Below are positions 1 through 8,800 of a stretch of DNA of 64,000 bases, piece by piece. The stretch covers positions 62,001 through 126,000 of the forward strand of contig CAWIIF010000003.1 of NCBI GenBank assembly GCA_963836015.1. Reading direction: 5' to 3'. The notes beneath the pieces are model-generated. The model did no database searches, was not told where the DNA came from, and worked only from the letters and a program-made list of their open reading frames with translations. Origin of the DNA: CAWCDJ01 sp963836015. GTDB taxonomy: Bacteria > Acidobacteriota > Terriglobia > Bryobacterales > Bryobacteraceae. Every line of letters starts with the position of its first letter. Within the stretch, counting starts at the first letter, position 1. A program made the position numbers and the translations under genes.

Positions 1-214
1 GATCAAGGGCAAGGTTGAAATAGTGCAGCATGCCGATGGTCTGATTCCGGGCTATCAAGGCCGCGACGGTCACGATGCCGCGGTCTCGCGCCGACAACTC
101 CGGGCGCTTCCATAAGTCGTCACTGATCGCGCTCTGTGTGTATTTTTCAAGCGCGGGCGAAACCATGTGGATTTCCTCAGGTGTCAGTGCGGACCGAGGT
201 GGATTCGAATTCAT
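1..214 (-). CDS. Carboxymuconolactone decarboxylase family protein (5' part only)
   Basis: The first 71 residues are visible and the gene runs off the left window edge. The N-terminus contains WKRPELSARDRGIVTVAAL followed by LIARNQTIGMLHYFN, the typical start of the CMD/AhpD-like fold (helical, with a downstream CxxC or His site outside the window). The ATG at 214 is preceded by a purine-rich GGGAG about 6 nt upstream, which decides the start. Family members are gamma-carboxymuconolactone decarboxylases or AhpD-type peroxidase reductases; the active-site part is missing here, so the reaction cannot be assigned. It probably forms one transcription unit with the two genes upstream (lipocalin-like protein and aldo/keto reductase), all read leftward. 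Confidence 0.75.
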   Translation of the reverse strand, partial: MNSNPPRSALTPEEIHMVSPALEKYTQSAISDDLWKRPELSARDRGIVTVAALIARNQTIGMLHYFNLALD

Positions 215-257
215 GCTTGCTCTCCCTTTCCTGGAAATCCTTTACTACGACCAGCAG

Positions 258-719
258 TCAGTAATGCTCCCATGTGACCGACCAGTGTTCATCCGGCCGA
301 GCCGACCTGATCACGAGGCGCCCGTCCGCGCTGAACTGGAAAATGCGCGGCAAATCCTTGCCGATCAGGAGGTCGCCGGTATTCGACCCCTGCACGTGAT
401 GGGTCACGGTGTGCGTCGCCTCGTTTATGTCGTAGCTGCCGAAGGAGGCCTCGTACCCGTTCCGGACGTATTCATTGGACAGAGAACTTGCAGACTTGGG
501 GTACATGAGCTGTACCGACATATGACCATCGCGGGTGTAGATCAGCATGCCGACCGGCACTCCGGCGGTCTCCAGTTTTCCGTCCGGTCCCACGATGGAG
601 GCAAGGTGCCATGCGCCGACGAGTTTTTCCTTGTCGGGGGTAGCTGGTGCCGAAGGTGCCTGCGAATCCGCGCAGACCGCCAAAAACATAGCAAGCATTG
701 CAAAGCGGATCATCTTCAT
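258..719 (-). CDS. Exported lipocalin-like domain protein
   Basis: The 153-residue protein begins with a short positively charged, hydrophobic signal peptide (MKMIRFAMLAMFLAVCADS) followed by an Ala/Pro linker. The body has LVGAWHLASI near the start, then YTRDGHMSVQLMY and repeated short beta-strand patterns, matching the lipocalin-like (PF13924-type) family found in many soil bacteria. The start at 719 is preferred over the ATG at 731 because GGAG sits 6 nt upstream of 719. The stop of the upstream aldo/keto reductase is 22 bp away, so co-transcription is likely. The ligand is unknown; the protein would act in the periplasm. Confidence 0.7.
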   Translation of the reverse strand: MKMIRFAMLAMFLAVCADSQAPSAPATPDKEKLVGAWHLASIVGPDGKLETAGVPVGMLIYTRDGHMSVQLMYPKSASSLSNEYVRNGYEASFGSYDINEATHTVTHHVQGSNTGDLLIGKDLPRIFQFSADGRLVIRSARPDEHWSVTWEHY

Positions 720-741
720 CGTCGACTCCATTCCAAGCCGC

Positions 742-1737
742 TTAGCGGCCCACCAGCTTCTCGTGAAATTCCGGATAACGCGCTCCGCCGAGCTTGATGT
801 ACGAAGAGGAAGTCTCGATTGCATCGAGATCCCGAGGCGTCAGTTCGACATTGAGCGCCCCAAGATTCTCTTCCAGACGACCGAGCTTCGTCGTGCCAGG
901 AATCGGAACGATCCAGGGTTTCTTCGCCAGCAGCCAGGCGAGCGCGATCTGCGCGGGTGTCGTCTGCTTCTGTTGCGCGAAGGTGGTCAGCAAGTCCACC
1001 AGAGCCTGGTTCGCTTTCCGATTCTCATCGCTAAAACGAGGGATGATGCTGCGAAAATCGGTGCTGTCGAACTTTGTCTCGGGCGTGATCTTGCCCGTCA
1101 GGAAACCCTTGCCGAGAGGGCTGAACGGAACGAACCCGATCTCAAGTTCCTCAAGTAACGGTAGGATCTCCTGTTCCGGCTGTCTCCAAAAAAGGGAGTA
1201 CTCGCTCTGCAATGCGGTGACGGGCTGAACGGCATGGGCGCGACGAATGGTCTTGGCGCCTGCTTCTGAAAGACCGAAGTGTTTGACCTTGCCTTCCCCG
1301 ATCAGTTCCTTCACCGCTCCCGCCACATCTTCGATCGGCACGTTCAGATCGACACGATGTTGGTAGAACAGATCGAGCGCATCGACTCTCAGGCGCCGGA
1401 GAGAAGTCTCGGCAACCTGTTTGATGTGTTCCGGCCGGCTGTTTAAAGCGCTCCACCGATTCCCGTCGCCGGGATTTGCCTCCCACCCGAATTTGGTGGC
1501 GATCACGACTTTCCCGCGGAACGGAGCGAGGGCCTCACCCACGAGTTCTTCGTTCGTGAGCGGGCCGTAAACTTCGGCAGTATCAAAGAACGTGACGCCG
1601 CGCTCCACGGCCGCGCGGAGGAGAGCGGTCATCTCCCGCTTGTCTTTCGGCGGGCCGTACGACCAACTCATTCCCATACAGCCGAAGCCGATGGCCGAAA
1701 CTTCCAGCTTGCTTTTCCCTAATTTGCGTTTCTGCAT
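742..1737 (-). CDS. Aldo/keto reductase
   Basis: This 331-residue (beta/alpha)8 NADPH-dependent oxidoreductase carries the family catalytic set: Asp52 and Tyr57 in FFDTAEVYG, Lys82 in VIATKFGW, and His127 in LFYQHRVD. The N-terminal LGKSKLEVSAIGFGCMGMS and C-terminal IVPIPGTTKLGRLEENLGA are typical of the AKR11/YajO-like bacterial subgroup, which reduces small aldehydes and ketones. The ATG at 1737 is chosen because GGGAG lies 5-8 nt upstream; an earlier in-frame start at 1755 has no such site. It is divergent from a LysR regulator, the classical arrangement for a regulator and its target. The substrate cannot be told from sequence. Confidence 0.93.
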   Translation of the reverse strand: MQKRKLGKSKLEVSAIGFGCMGMSWSYGPPKDKREMTALLRAAVERGVTFFDTAEVYGPLTNEELVGEALAPFRGKVVIATKFGWEANPGDGNRWSALNSRPEHIKQVAETSLRRLRVDALDLFYQHRVDLNVPIEDVAGAVKELIGEGKVKHFGLSEAGAKTIRRAHAVQPVTALQSEYSLFWRQPEQEILPLLEELEIGFVPFSPLGKGFLTGKITPETKFDSTDFRSIIPRFSDENRKANQALVDLLTTFAQQKQTTPAQIALAWLLAKKPWIVPIPGTTKLGRLEENLGALNVELTPRDLDAIETSSSYIKLGGARYPEFHEKLVGR

Positions 1738-1843
1738 CGTAACTCCCTTCGCCACTGGCCTTCACCAGGCTGCTCTTCGTATCCCTCAATTCCAAGGTAC
1801 TGCCGAACCGCGTTTTTGAGTAGTATGTATAAAAGACAAGGGC

Positions 1844-1862
1844 TTGTGAGCGCAATTCACAA
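1844..1862. promoter_or_regulatory. Perfect inverted repeat, probable LysR operator
   Basis: TTGTGA and TCACAA are separated by 7 bp, and the right arm directly touches the ATG of the LysR gene. The repeat contains a T-N11-A core, as expected for LysR-type operators. It sits where a ribosome-binding site would be, so binding could block translation or transcription of the regulator. It lies about 107 bp from the divergent aldo/keto reductase start. Confidence 0.5.
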
Positions 1863-2747
1863 ATGGAGCGAAACGATCTCAGTATTCTTGCCGCATTCCT
1901 CGCCGTAGCAGAGGAGCGCAGCTTTACACGGGCCGCCAAACGGCTGGGCGTGTCTCCGTCCGCCATGAGCCACGCGATTCGGGGACTGGAGGAGGACATA
2001 GGGGTGCGCCTGCTTTCGCGGACGACACGGAGCGTTGCCCCAACAGAGGCCGGAGAGCGTCTGCTCGCACGGCTGCGCCCTGGTCTCGCTGATATCCAAG
2101 ATGCCCTCGACCAGCTTTCCGGGTTGCGCGACAGACCGGCTGGCCGCGTGCGCCTGCTGGTGCCCCGGCTTGCCGGCACAAGGGTGCTGGGACCGAGACT
2201 GGCGCAGTTTACGCGCGATTACCCGGACGTCGTGCTCGATATCACCGCTGACGACAGCCGTCTCGATATTGTGGCCGGAGGCTTCGATGCTGGCATTCAC
2301 TTCGGCGAATACATCCAAAAGGACATGATTGCGGTCCGGGTGTCCAAAGACCACCGGGCGGCCATCGTGGGCGCGCCGTCGTATTTCGAATCGCGTCCTA
2401 AGCCGAAATCGCCGCGCGACCTTCTCAGCCAGCGATGCATCAACTTTCGGCATGGATCTGCCGGGGTGTACCGGTGGGAGTTCGACAAGGGCAAGAAATC
2501 CTTGTCCGTCGCGGTGAACGGGCCTCTCATCGTCGATGACGTGGAGATCCTGGTCCGTGCCGCGCTTGATGGCGTTGGCTTGGCCTTCGTGTCAGACGAG
2601 TACGTGGCACCGCATCTCGCCAGCGGCGCGCTCGTCCGCGTGCTGGAGGATTGGTGCCAGCCGTTCCCTGGATTCTTCCTCTACTACCCGAGCCGGCGCC
2701 AGCAGCCAGCCGCGCTCTCCGCTTTGATCAACGCCCTTCGGCTGTGA
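1863..2747 (+). CDS. LysR-family transcriptional regulator
   Basis: The 294-residue protein has the usual LysR length. Residues 4-62 form the winged helix-turn-helix (DLSILAAFLAVAEERSFTRA, then SAMSHAIRGLEEDIGVRLL and the TTRSVAPTEAGERL wing). Residues 90-294 form the type 2 periplasmic-binding-like effector domain. No Shine-Dalgarno is visible; instead an inverted repeat abuts the start codon, suggesting autoregulation. Similarity to CrgA/YafC-type regulators that control divergent reductases fits the neighbour, but the effector is unknown. Confidence 0.93.
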   Translation: MERNDLSILAAFLAVAEERSFTRAAKRLGVSPSAMSHAIRGLEEDIGVRLLSRTTRSVAPTEAGERLLARLRPGLADIQDALDQLSGLRDRPAGRVRLLVPRLAGTRVLGPRLAQFTRDYPDVVLDITADDSRLDIVAGGFDAGIHFGEYIQKDMIAVRVSKDHRAAIVGAPSYFESRPKPKSPRDLLSQRCINFRHGSAGVYRWEFDKGKKSLSVAVNGPLIVDDVEILVRAALDGVGLAFVSDEYVAPHLASGALVRVLEDWCQPFPGFFLYYPSRRQQPAALSALINALRL

Positions 2748-3077
2748 CCATGTGGCTGTGCAGCCCCCGATGCAGAGAAGTGACGTCTGCCGGGAAATTG
2801 CACAAACAGCGGCCGAGGATTACTCCCGATAAGTTGCGAAGGGCGGAGCTATCGTGGCCACGTTGACGCGCCGAGTGGATCATCCTTCGATCCTAATTTC
2901 GTGCCAGTGAAGACTTTGCACACCCCGCGCGACCCTGGGTTATCGGGCATGAGCAGAAACGGAACGATGCTGCGGCGTCCCATCTCGTCGTTCCGGCACG
3001 GCGCATGCGTCGTCACTCCATAGACATATGGCCTATTTTCTATGACCTGCACCAAGAAAACCGAAACCTGTAGAAAG
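2748..3077. other. Gene-free spacer
   Basis: I see no coding region with family resemblance on either strand, no clear terminator and no repeat here. It precedes the decayed glycosyltransferase remnant and is probably also degraded former coding sequence. Confidence 0.5.
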
Positions 3078-3246
3078 GCGCAGAACTATCCGGCGATCTA
3101 GATTCTGCTGATCGACGATGGTTCGACCGACAACACACCGGAGATCGCGGCTGGATTCGGTTCGGCCGTCCGCTATTTTCGGAAGCCCAACGGGGGCCAG
3201 GCGTCGGCCCGCAACCTGGGGCTGCGGGAAGCCCGCGCGGGACGTC
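3078..3246 (+). pseudogene. Glycosyltransferase family 2 remnant
   Basis: One frame reads AQNYPAI, an in-frame TAG at 3099-3101, then ILLIDDGSTDNTPEIAAGF and PNGGQASARNLGLREARAG. This is the nucleotide-sugar-binding N-terminal block of GT-A family 2 enzymes (DDGSTD is the nucleotide-binding motif; GxxxARNxGL follows). The start of the family, the DxD motif and the C-terminal half are all absent. It is a short relic with at least one nonsense mutation, adjoining a second pseudogene. Confidence 0.75.
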
Positions 3247-4183
3247 ATGAAGGGCTGTCTGCCGGACGAAGGCCAGATGCTGCTGCTCGAAGCGGCGCTC
3301 GGGCAGGGTCCGGCGGCCGCGGAATGCTGGGCGGAGTGGGAGCGCCGGTTCCGGCTCGACCGGTCCGGACGAAGGGTCCTACAGGCTGTTGCCGCTGGTC
3401 TACCGGAATCTCAGCGGCCAGGGCCTGGACGGTCCCGAATGGAACCGGCTGAAGGGAATTCACCGGCGCGCGTGGTCGGAAAACCAGGTGCTGTTTCATC
3501 GTGTGCGGCCGCTGCTCGATGAACTGCGCGAGGAGCGGGTGCCGGTCCGGCTATTGAAAGGCGCTGCTCTGGCGTCGCTGGTATACCCGGATGCCGGGTG
3601 CCGGCCGTTGCGCTCGAGGTATTCCACCGGCTGGAGTCGCGCGGCTGGAAATCGCAGTACTTCCGCCCGCGCGCGATATCGGAGAGGTTCCTGCGATTCC
3701 GGCACGCCATGGATTTCGCCGCGCCCTCCGGAGGGTTCATCGATCTCCACTGGCATGTTCTCCATTTGTACTGCCACGACAAGGCCGACGCCCTGTTCTG
3801 GTCGGATAGCGAGAAGTTCCAGTTTTGCGGGATGGAGGCGGAGACCTGCGGCGCCACCGGACACCTGCTGCAGATCTGCACTCACGGAATCGTCTGGAGC
3901 CCGGTGCCGCCCGTCCGGTGGGTCGCCGACGCCGTGCTGCTGCTGCGCAGCGGCCGCGCCGTCGATTGGAAGATCCTGGTGAATGCCTGCGCGGAATGGG
4001 ATATCGTCCCCTTTGTGTTGCAGGCGCTGGCGCCGCTCGCTGGGAGGCGCCTCGCCGGTGCTTCACGGAGCAGGCTTCCTCCGCCACCTGCAGTACGCTT
4101 TCGAACTCGAGAGTCCGTGGGCGCTGCCCGCCCAGCTCGGGAGATCGGCGATGCGCAGACTCGGGCGAAAGTCCGCGTCATGA
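3247..4183 (+). pseudogene. Nucleotidyltransferase-family (NTP_transf_5-like) pseudogene
   Basis: Consecutive pieces of one protein lie in shifting frames. About 3247-3365 reads MLLLEAALGQGPAAAECWAEW; about 3377-3610 reads SYRLLPLVYRNLSGQGLDG and RLLKGAALASLVYPDAGCRP; about 3600-4050 reads VALEVFHRLESRGWK, IDLHWHVLHLYCHDKAD and VRWVADAVLLLRSGRAVDW; about 4055-4183 reads GFLRHLQYAFELESPWALPA. These match the uncharacterised nucleotidyltransferase family PF14907. The segment that should hold the catalytic DxD after GCRPLR is missing, so the gene is dead even if the frameshifts were sequencing errors. Its end overlaps the convergent sigma-54 regulator by 6 bp. Confidence 0.7.
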
Positions 4184-5713
4184 GCTCGGGCGCAGGCGCG
4201 CGAGCAGGGCGGGGTCTACTTTGGCTTTCACGGTGCGGCGGTCGAGGCCGAGCCGGCGCGCGGTCTCTTCGTAGCTCCCCAGGCGGCTGTAGACGATGGT
4301 GACATAGCGGCCGAGCAGTTCCTCGGCGGTTAGCTTGCCGGTGCGGGCTTCCAGGGCAAACTGTTCGACGGGGTCTTCCGGCGCGACCCGCGAGGGCCGG
4401 TAGTTGCGGCGGATCAGCACGTTCTTGACGCACTGTTCCAGCTCGCGATAATTGCCCGGCCAGTCGTAGCCCGCGCCCAGGCGGCCTTCGATCCAGAGCA
4501 TGACTTCGCGGGCGAGCTCTTCGGCCTCGGGGCCCGCCACGCGGCGCGACATGTAATAGACCAGTTCGCGCAACACGCCAGGGGAATCGGCGAGCTGTTC
4601 GGCCAGGGAGGGCGTGGTCACCTGGTCCGAACACAGGCGGTAGTAGAGGTCTTCGCGGAACTGGCCGCGACGCATCAGGTCCGTGAGGTCGCGATTGGTC
4701 GCGGTGATCAGCTTGCCGCGAAACTGGCGGGCCGCGGTCTCCCCCACGGAGTGGAAGGTGCGGGTCTCGATGACGCGCAGGAGCTTCACTTGAATGGCGG
4801 GGTCCAGGTCGCCTAGCTCGTCGAGGAAAACGGAGCCGGACGCGGGACACGTTTCGAGCCATCCTTTGCGGTCGGCCACGGCGCCCGTGAAGGCGCCGCG
4901 CTTGTGGCCGAAAAGCTCGGATTCCACCAGGGTCGGGGAAAGGGCCGAGATGTTGATGGGGAAGAAGGATTCCACATCATCGCCGGCAAAGGACAGCCGC
5001 CCGGCGTCGAAGGACGTATAGCGCGACTCCGCGATGGCTCTCGCGGCCAGTTCCTTGCCGGTGCCGGACGGCCCCGTGATGAGAGTGGCGAACTCGCCCA
5101 TGCGGGCATAGAGCGTGCGGCGGTAGCGCCGCATATCGTGGGTGAAGATCGACTGCCAGACGCCGGCGCGCAGGCGGGCGGCCGGCAGCGAGTTGCCGAT
5201 GATGTCGCGAAAGACGTACTCGAAGGCCCGCTGGATCTGGCGGAAGCAGGCGAAGGTATGCTGCGGGTCGTGGCCGGTGGGCAGGCGGACGCCCTGGATT
5301 TCGAAGTAGCGGCTCCAGTCGGCGCGGTAATCGGCATAGAACCTCCAGCGCCCCGCGGTGCTCCGCGGCACCTCGAATGCCGCGTCGTAGAACTTCTGGT
5401 AGTAGCGCGTGTAGAGCAGGTGGAGGATCGCGTCTTCGTAGAGAACGAGGTCGTGGTCGCGGGCCCGCGCGCCGCGGCTCAGGCGGCTGCGCAACTCCTC
5501 CGCCAGGGGCTCGAGCTTGCGGTAGATCCGCCAGACGTTTTCGCGCGGCCCGGGCTGCTCGATGCGGTAGCTCCAGACCGGCTCGCCTTCCACGAAGTCG
5601 GGGCCCAGGACGGCGCGCTCGTGCTCCACGCGTTCGGGCAGGAACGGATTGCAGTAGCCCAGGCTGGAGACGCTCTCGAGGACCGTGCGCTGGGCATCCG
5701 TCAACAAGACCAT
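4178..5713 (-). CDS. Sigma-54-dependent transcriptional activator
   Basis: The 511-residue enhancer-binding protein has an N-terminal domain of about 195 residues resembling no receiver or GAF domain I recognise. An AAA+ domain follows: Walker A GPSGTGKE near residue 212, the sigma-54 contact loop GAFTGA at 273-278, Walker B GSVFLDELGD, and REDLYYRL with the arginine finger. The C-terminus has a Fis-type helix-turn-helix (GSYEETARRLGLDRRTVKAK). The start is the ATG at 5713; the frame stays open far upstream, but that part is antisense to the acyltransferase gene and shows no family likeness. It would activate a sigma-54 promoter in response to a signal sensed by the unusual N-terminal domain. 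It is divergent from the Aas fusion. Confidence 0.9.
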   Translation of the reverse strand: MVLLTDAQRTVLESVSSLGYCNPFLPERVEHERAVLGPDFVEGEPVWSYRIEQPGPRENVWRIYRKLEPLAEELRSRLSRGARARDHDLVLYEDAILHLLYTRYYQKFYDAAFEVPRSTAGRWRFYADYRADWSRYFEIQGVRLPTGHDPQHTFACFRQIQRAFEYVFRDIIGNSLPAARLRAGVWQSIFTHDMRRYRRTLYARMGEFATLITGPSGTGKELAARAIAESRYTSFDAGRLSFAGDDVESFFPINISALSPTLVESELFGHKRGAFTGAVADRKGWLETCPASGSVFLDELGDLDPAIQVKLLRVIETRTFHSVGETAARQFRGKLITATNRDLTDLMRRGQFREDLYYRLCSDQVTTPSLAEQLADSPGVLRELVYYMSRRVAGPEAEELAREVMLWIEGRLGAGYDWPGNYRELEQCVKNVLIRRNYRPSRVAPEDPVEQFALEARTGKLTAEELLGRYVTIVYSRLGSYEETARRLGLDRRTVKAKVDPALLARLRPSS

Positions 5714-5804
5714 ACAAGGATTGTACGCGCACCCTCCATTGGCTGTACATACCGTTAGCGAGTCTTGCGCCCGGCCCTTGATTCTCCGATACTTGCGAAC
5801 GGCC

Positions 5805-5820
5805 CCAAGGTTGCCCTTGG
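5805..5820. repeat. Short perfect hairpin in leader of the acyltransferase fusion gene
   Basis: CCAAGG and CCTTGG are separated by TTGC, ending 7 nt before the ATG at 5828. The right half occupies the position of the expected ribosome-binding site, so folding could limit initiation. No known regulatory element is recognised. Confidence 0.4.
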
Positions 5821-5827
5821 CTTGGGT

Positions 5828-8800
5828 ATGACACGCGGCGGATACAGCGACCTTCTGAAGAACGGCGGGTTCCAGGCTTTCCTCTGGACGCAGTTCCTGG
5901 GCGCATTCAACGACAGCGTCTACCAGACCATCGTGGCGCTGCACGCCGGGGACGTGAAGGGCGGCGCCTGGGTGCCGCTGGTGCCCGCTGTGTTCACGGT
6001 GCCCGCGCTGCTGTTCTCGGGCTATAGCGGCCACCTGGCCGACCGCGTGAGCAAGCGCAGCGTCCTGATCGGCGTGAAGGTGTTCGAAATCGCCGTGATG
6101 CTGTTCGGCCTGGCAACGCTCGCGACCGGCTGGACCGGCGGAATGCTGCTGGTGGTTTTCCTGATGGGCCTGCACGCGACGGTATTCAGCCCCGCGAAGT
6201 ACGGAATCGTCCCCGAGATGCTGCCCGACCGCGACCTGTCGCGGGGCAATGCCTTGCTCGAGATGAGCACCTTCGTTTCGATCGTGCTGGGGATTGCGGG
6301 GGGCGGCCTGCTGTTCGCGGTGTGGAGACACGCGGCCTGGCGCATCGGGGCGGTCACGGCGGCGATCGCGCTCGCGGGGTTCCTCAGCAGCCTGCGGATC
6401 ACGCGTGTGGCGCCTTCGGGCGCGCGGCAGCCGTTCCAGGTGAACCCGTTCGGCGAAATCGGGGAGAGCATCCGGCATCTCGTTGGCGACAAGCCGCTCT
6501 GGCTGGCGGTGCTGGGGGTTTCCTATTTCTGGTTCGCGGGGGTTCTGCTCAAGATCAACCTGCAGTACTTCGGGCTGGATGTACTGCACGCTTCGGACAA
6601 CGGGGTTTCGCTGCTGTGGGCCTTTCTGGCGATCGGGATCGGAGCGGGAAACCTGCTGGCGGGCCGGCTTTCCGGGGATAAGGTCGAGCTGGGGCTGGTG
6701 CCGCTGGGCGCCATTCTCATGAGCGTCTTCGCGTTCGGCACGTGCCTGTCCGGCGGATCGCTGCCTTGGGCCGCGGTCATGGTCTCGCTGATGGCTCTGT
6801 CGAGCGGCCTTTTCGTAGTGCCGCTGTACGCCTACATCCAGCAGCGCAGCGGCCGGCAGGAGAAGGGCCGCGTGCTGGCGACCAACAACTTTCTGCAGAC
6901 CATCGGGATGCTGATGGCGGCCGCACTCATGCTGGCGCTGCACACGCGCCTCGACATCGGGGCCGGCGAAATCCTGCTCGGGTTCGGCGTGGCGACTCTG
7001 CTGGTGGCCGTCTACATTCTGACGGTGGTGCCGGACTACTTCGTACGATTTGTCCTCTGGCTGGCTACCCACAGCGTGTTTCGCATCCGCATCGCCGGCC
7101 AGGAAAACGTGCCGTTCCGCGGCCCGGCGCTGATCGTATCGAACCACATGTCGCAGATCGATGGATTGTTGATTGGCGCGTGCGTGCAGCGGTTCATCCG
7201 GTTCCTGGTCTGGAAGCCGTATTACGAAACCAGGTGGCTCAACTGGTTTATGCGGCTGGCCAAGGCGATTCCAGTCGGGAGCGGGCGCGAGGCGCTCGAA
7301 TCGATCCGGACGGCGCGCCAGGAGCTGGCAGACGGACACGTGGTGTGCATCTTCGCGGAAGGCTCCATTACACGGACGGGCAATCTTCTGCCGTTCAAGC
7401 GCGGGATGGAGCGGATCGCCGAAGGAATGGAGGCGCCGATCATTCCCGTGCACCTGGACGGGCTGTGGGGCAGCATCTTCAGCTTCGAGCGCGGCAGGTT
7501 CCTGCGGAAGTGGCCGAAGCGGATCCCTTATCCGGTGACGGTTTCGTTCGGCGCGCCGATGCCCGCGCGGTCCACGGCGCAGGAAGTGCGGCAGGCGATT
7601 CAGGAGCTTGGCGCGGAGGCGGCGGAGCGGCGCAAGGGCGATGCCGGAACGCTCGACCGGCGGTTCGTTCGCAACGCCCGCCGGCATTGGAACCGCTTCG
7701 CCATGGCCGATTCCACAGGCCGCGAGCTCACGTACGGCCGGCTGCTCACGGCGGGCCTGCTGGTGGCGCGCCAGTTGCCGCAGGAAGAGCGGATCGGCGT
7801 GGTGCTGCCTCCCAGTGTAGGTGGAGCGGTGGCGAACGTCGCGATTACGCTGGCGGGCCGCGTCCCGGTCAACCTGAATTTCACGGCCGGGCGCGAGTGC
7901 ATGGCGGCGGCTGTGGCGCAGTGCGGCATACGGACCGTCGTCACGACCCGGAAGCTCCTGGCGCAGGCTTCGGACCTGGGAGCCTCGCTGGTGTTCATCG
8001 AAGATCTCGTCTCGCGGCCGGGCAAACTCGCGCAGGCGCGGGCGCTGCTGGCCGCGCGGTTGGCGCCCCCCGGCTCGCGCCACACTCCCGATTCGCTCGC
8101 GACCGTTGTCTTCTCGAGCGGCAGCACGGGGGTCCCCAAGGGTGTGATGCTCTCGCACCATAACGTGCTCTCCAATATCGAAGGGATGGCGCAGGTGTTC
8201 CGCACCGGCCCCGAGGACCGCCTGGCGGGAGTACTCCCCTACTTCCATTCGTTCGGCTACACCGTAACGGTGTGGTTCCCGCTGGTGGCCGGATGCGGCG
8301 TGGTCTACCATCACAATCCGGCTGACGCCAAGGCTGTCGGCGAGCTGGCGGCGAAGTACCGACCGACGCTGCTGCTCTCTACGCCCACGTTCTGCTCGGC
8401 CTACATTCGCAAATGCGCGCCGGAACAGTTCGCGTCGCTGCGCTACGTCCTGGTGGGGGCGGAAAAGCTGCGCGCGCCGGTGGCGCAGGCATTTCGCGAA
8501 AAGTTCGGCATCGACCTGCTGGAAGGCTACGGCGCCACCGAGATGGCTCCGGTGATCGCGGTGAACGCGCCCGATTTTCAGGAGGGCGGGCTCACGCAGG
8601 TAGGGAATAAGGCCGGGACGGTGGGCCATCCGCTGCCCGGCGTGGCCGCGCGCGTAGTGGATCCCGCGACCTTCGAGCCGCTGCCGCCGGACCGCGAAGG
8701 GCTGCTGCTGGTGAAGGGCCCCAACCGGATGGCCGGCTATCTGGGCCAGCCTGAGCGCACCGCCGAGGTGCTCCGCGACGGCTGGTACATCACGGGCGAT

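Noticed and set aside
3099..3101. In-frame TAG in the GT2 fragment as a recoded (pyrrolysine) codon
   Set aside because: The rest of the gene is missing and the neighbourhood is frameshifted, so simple decay is sufficient.
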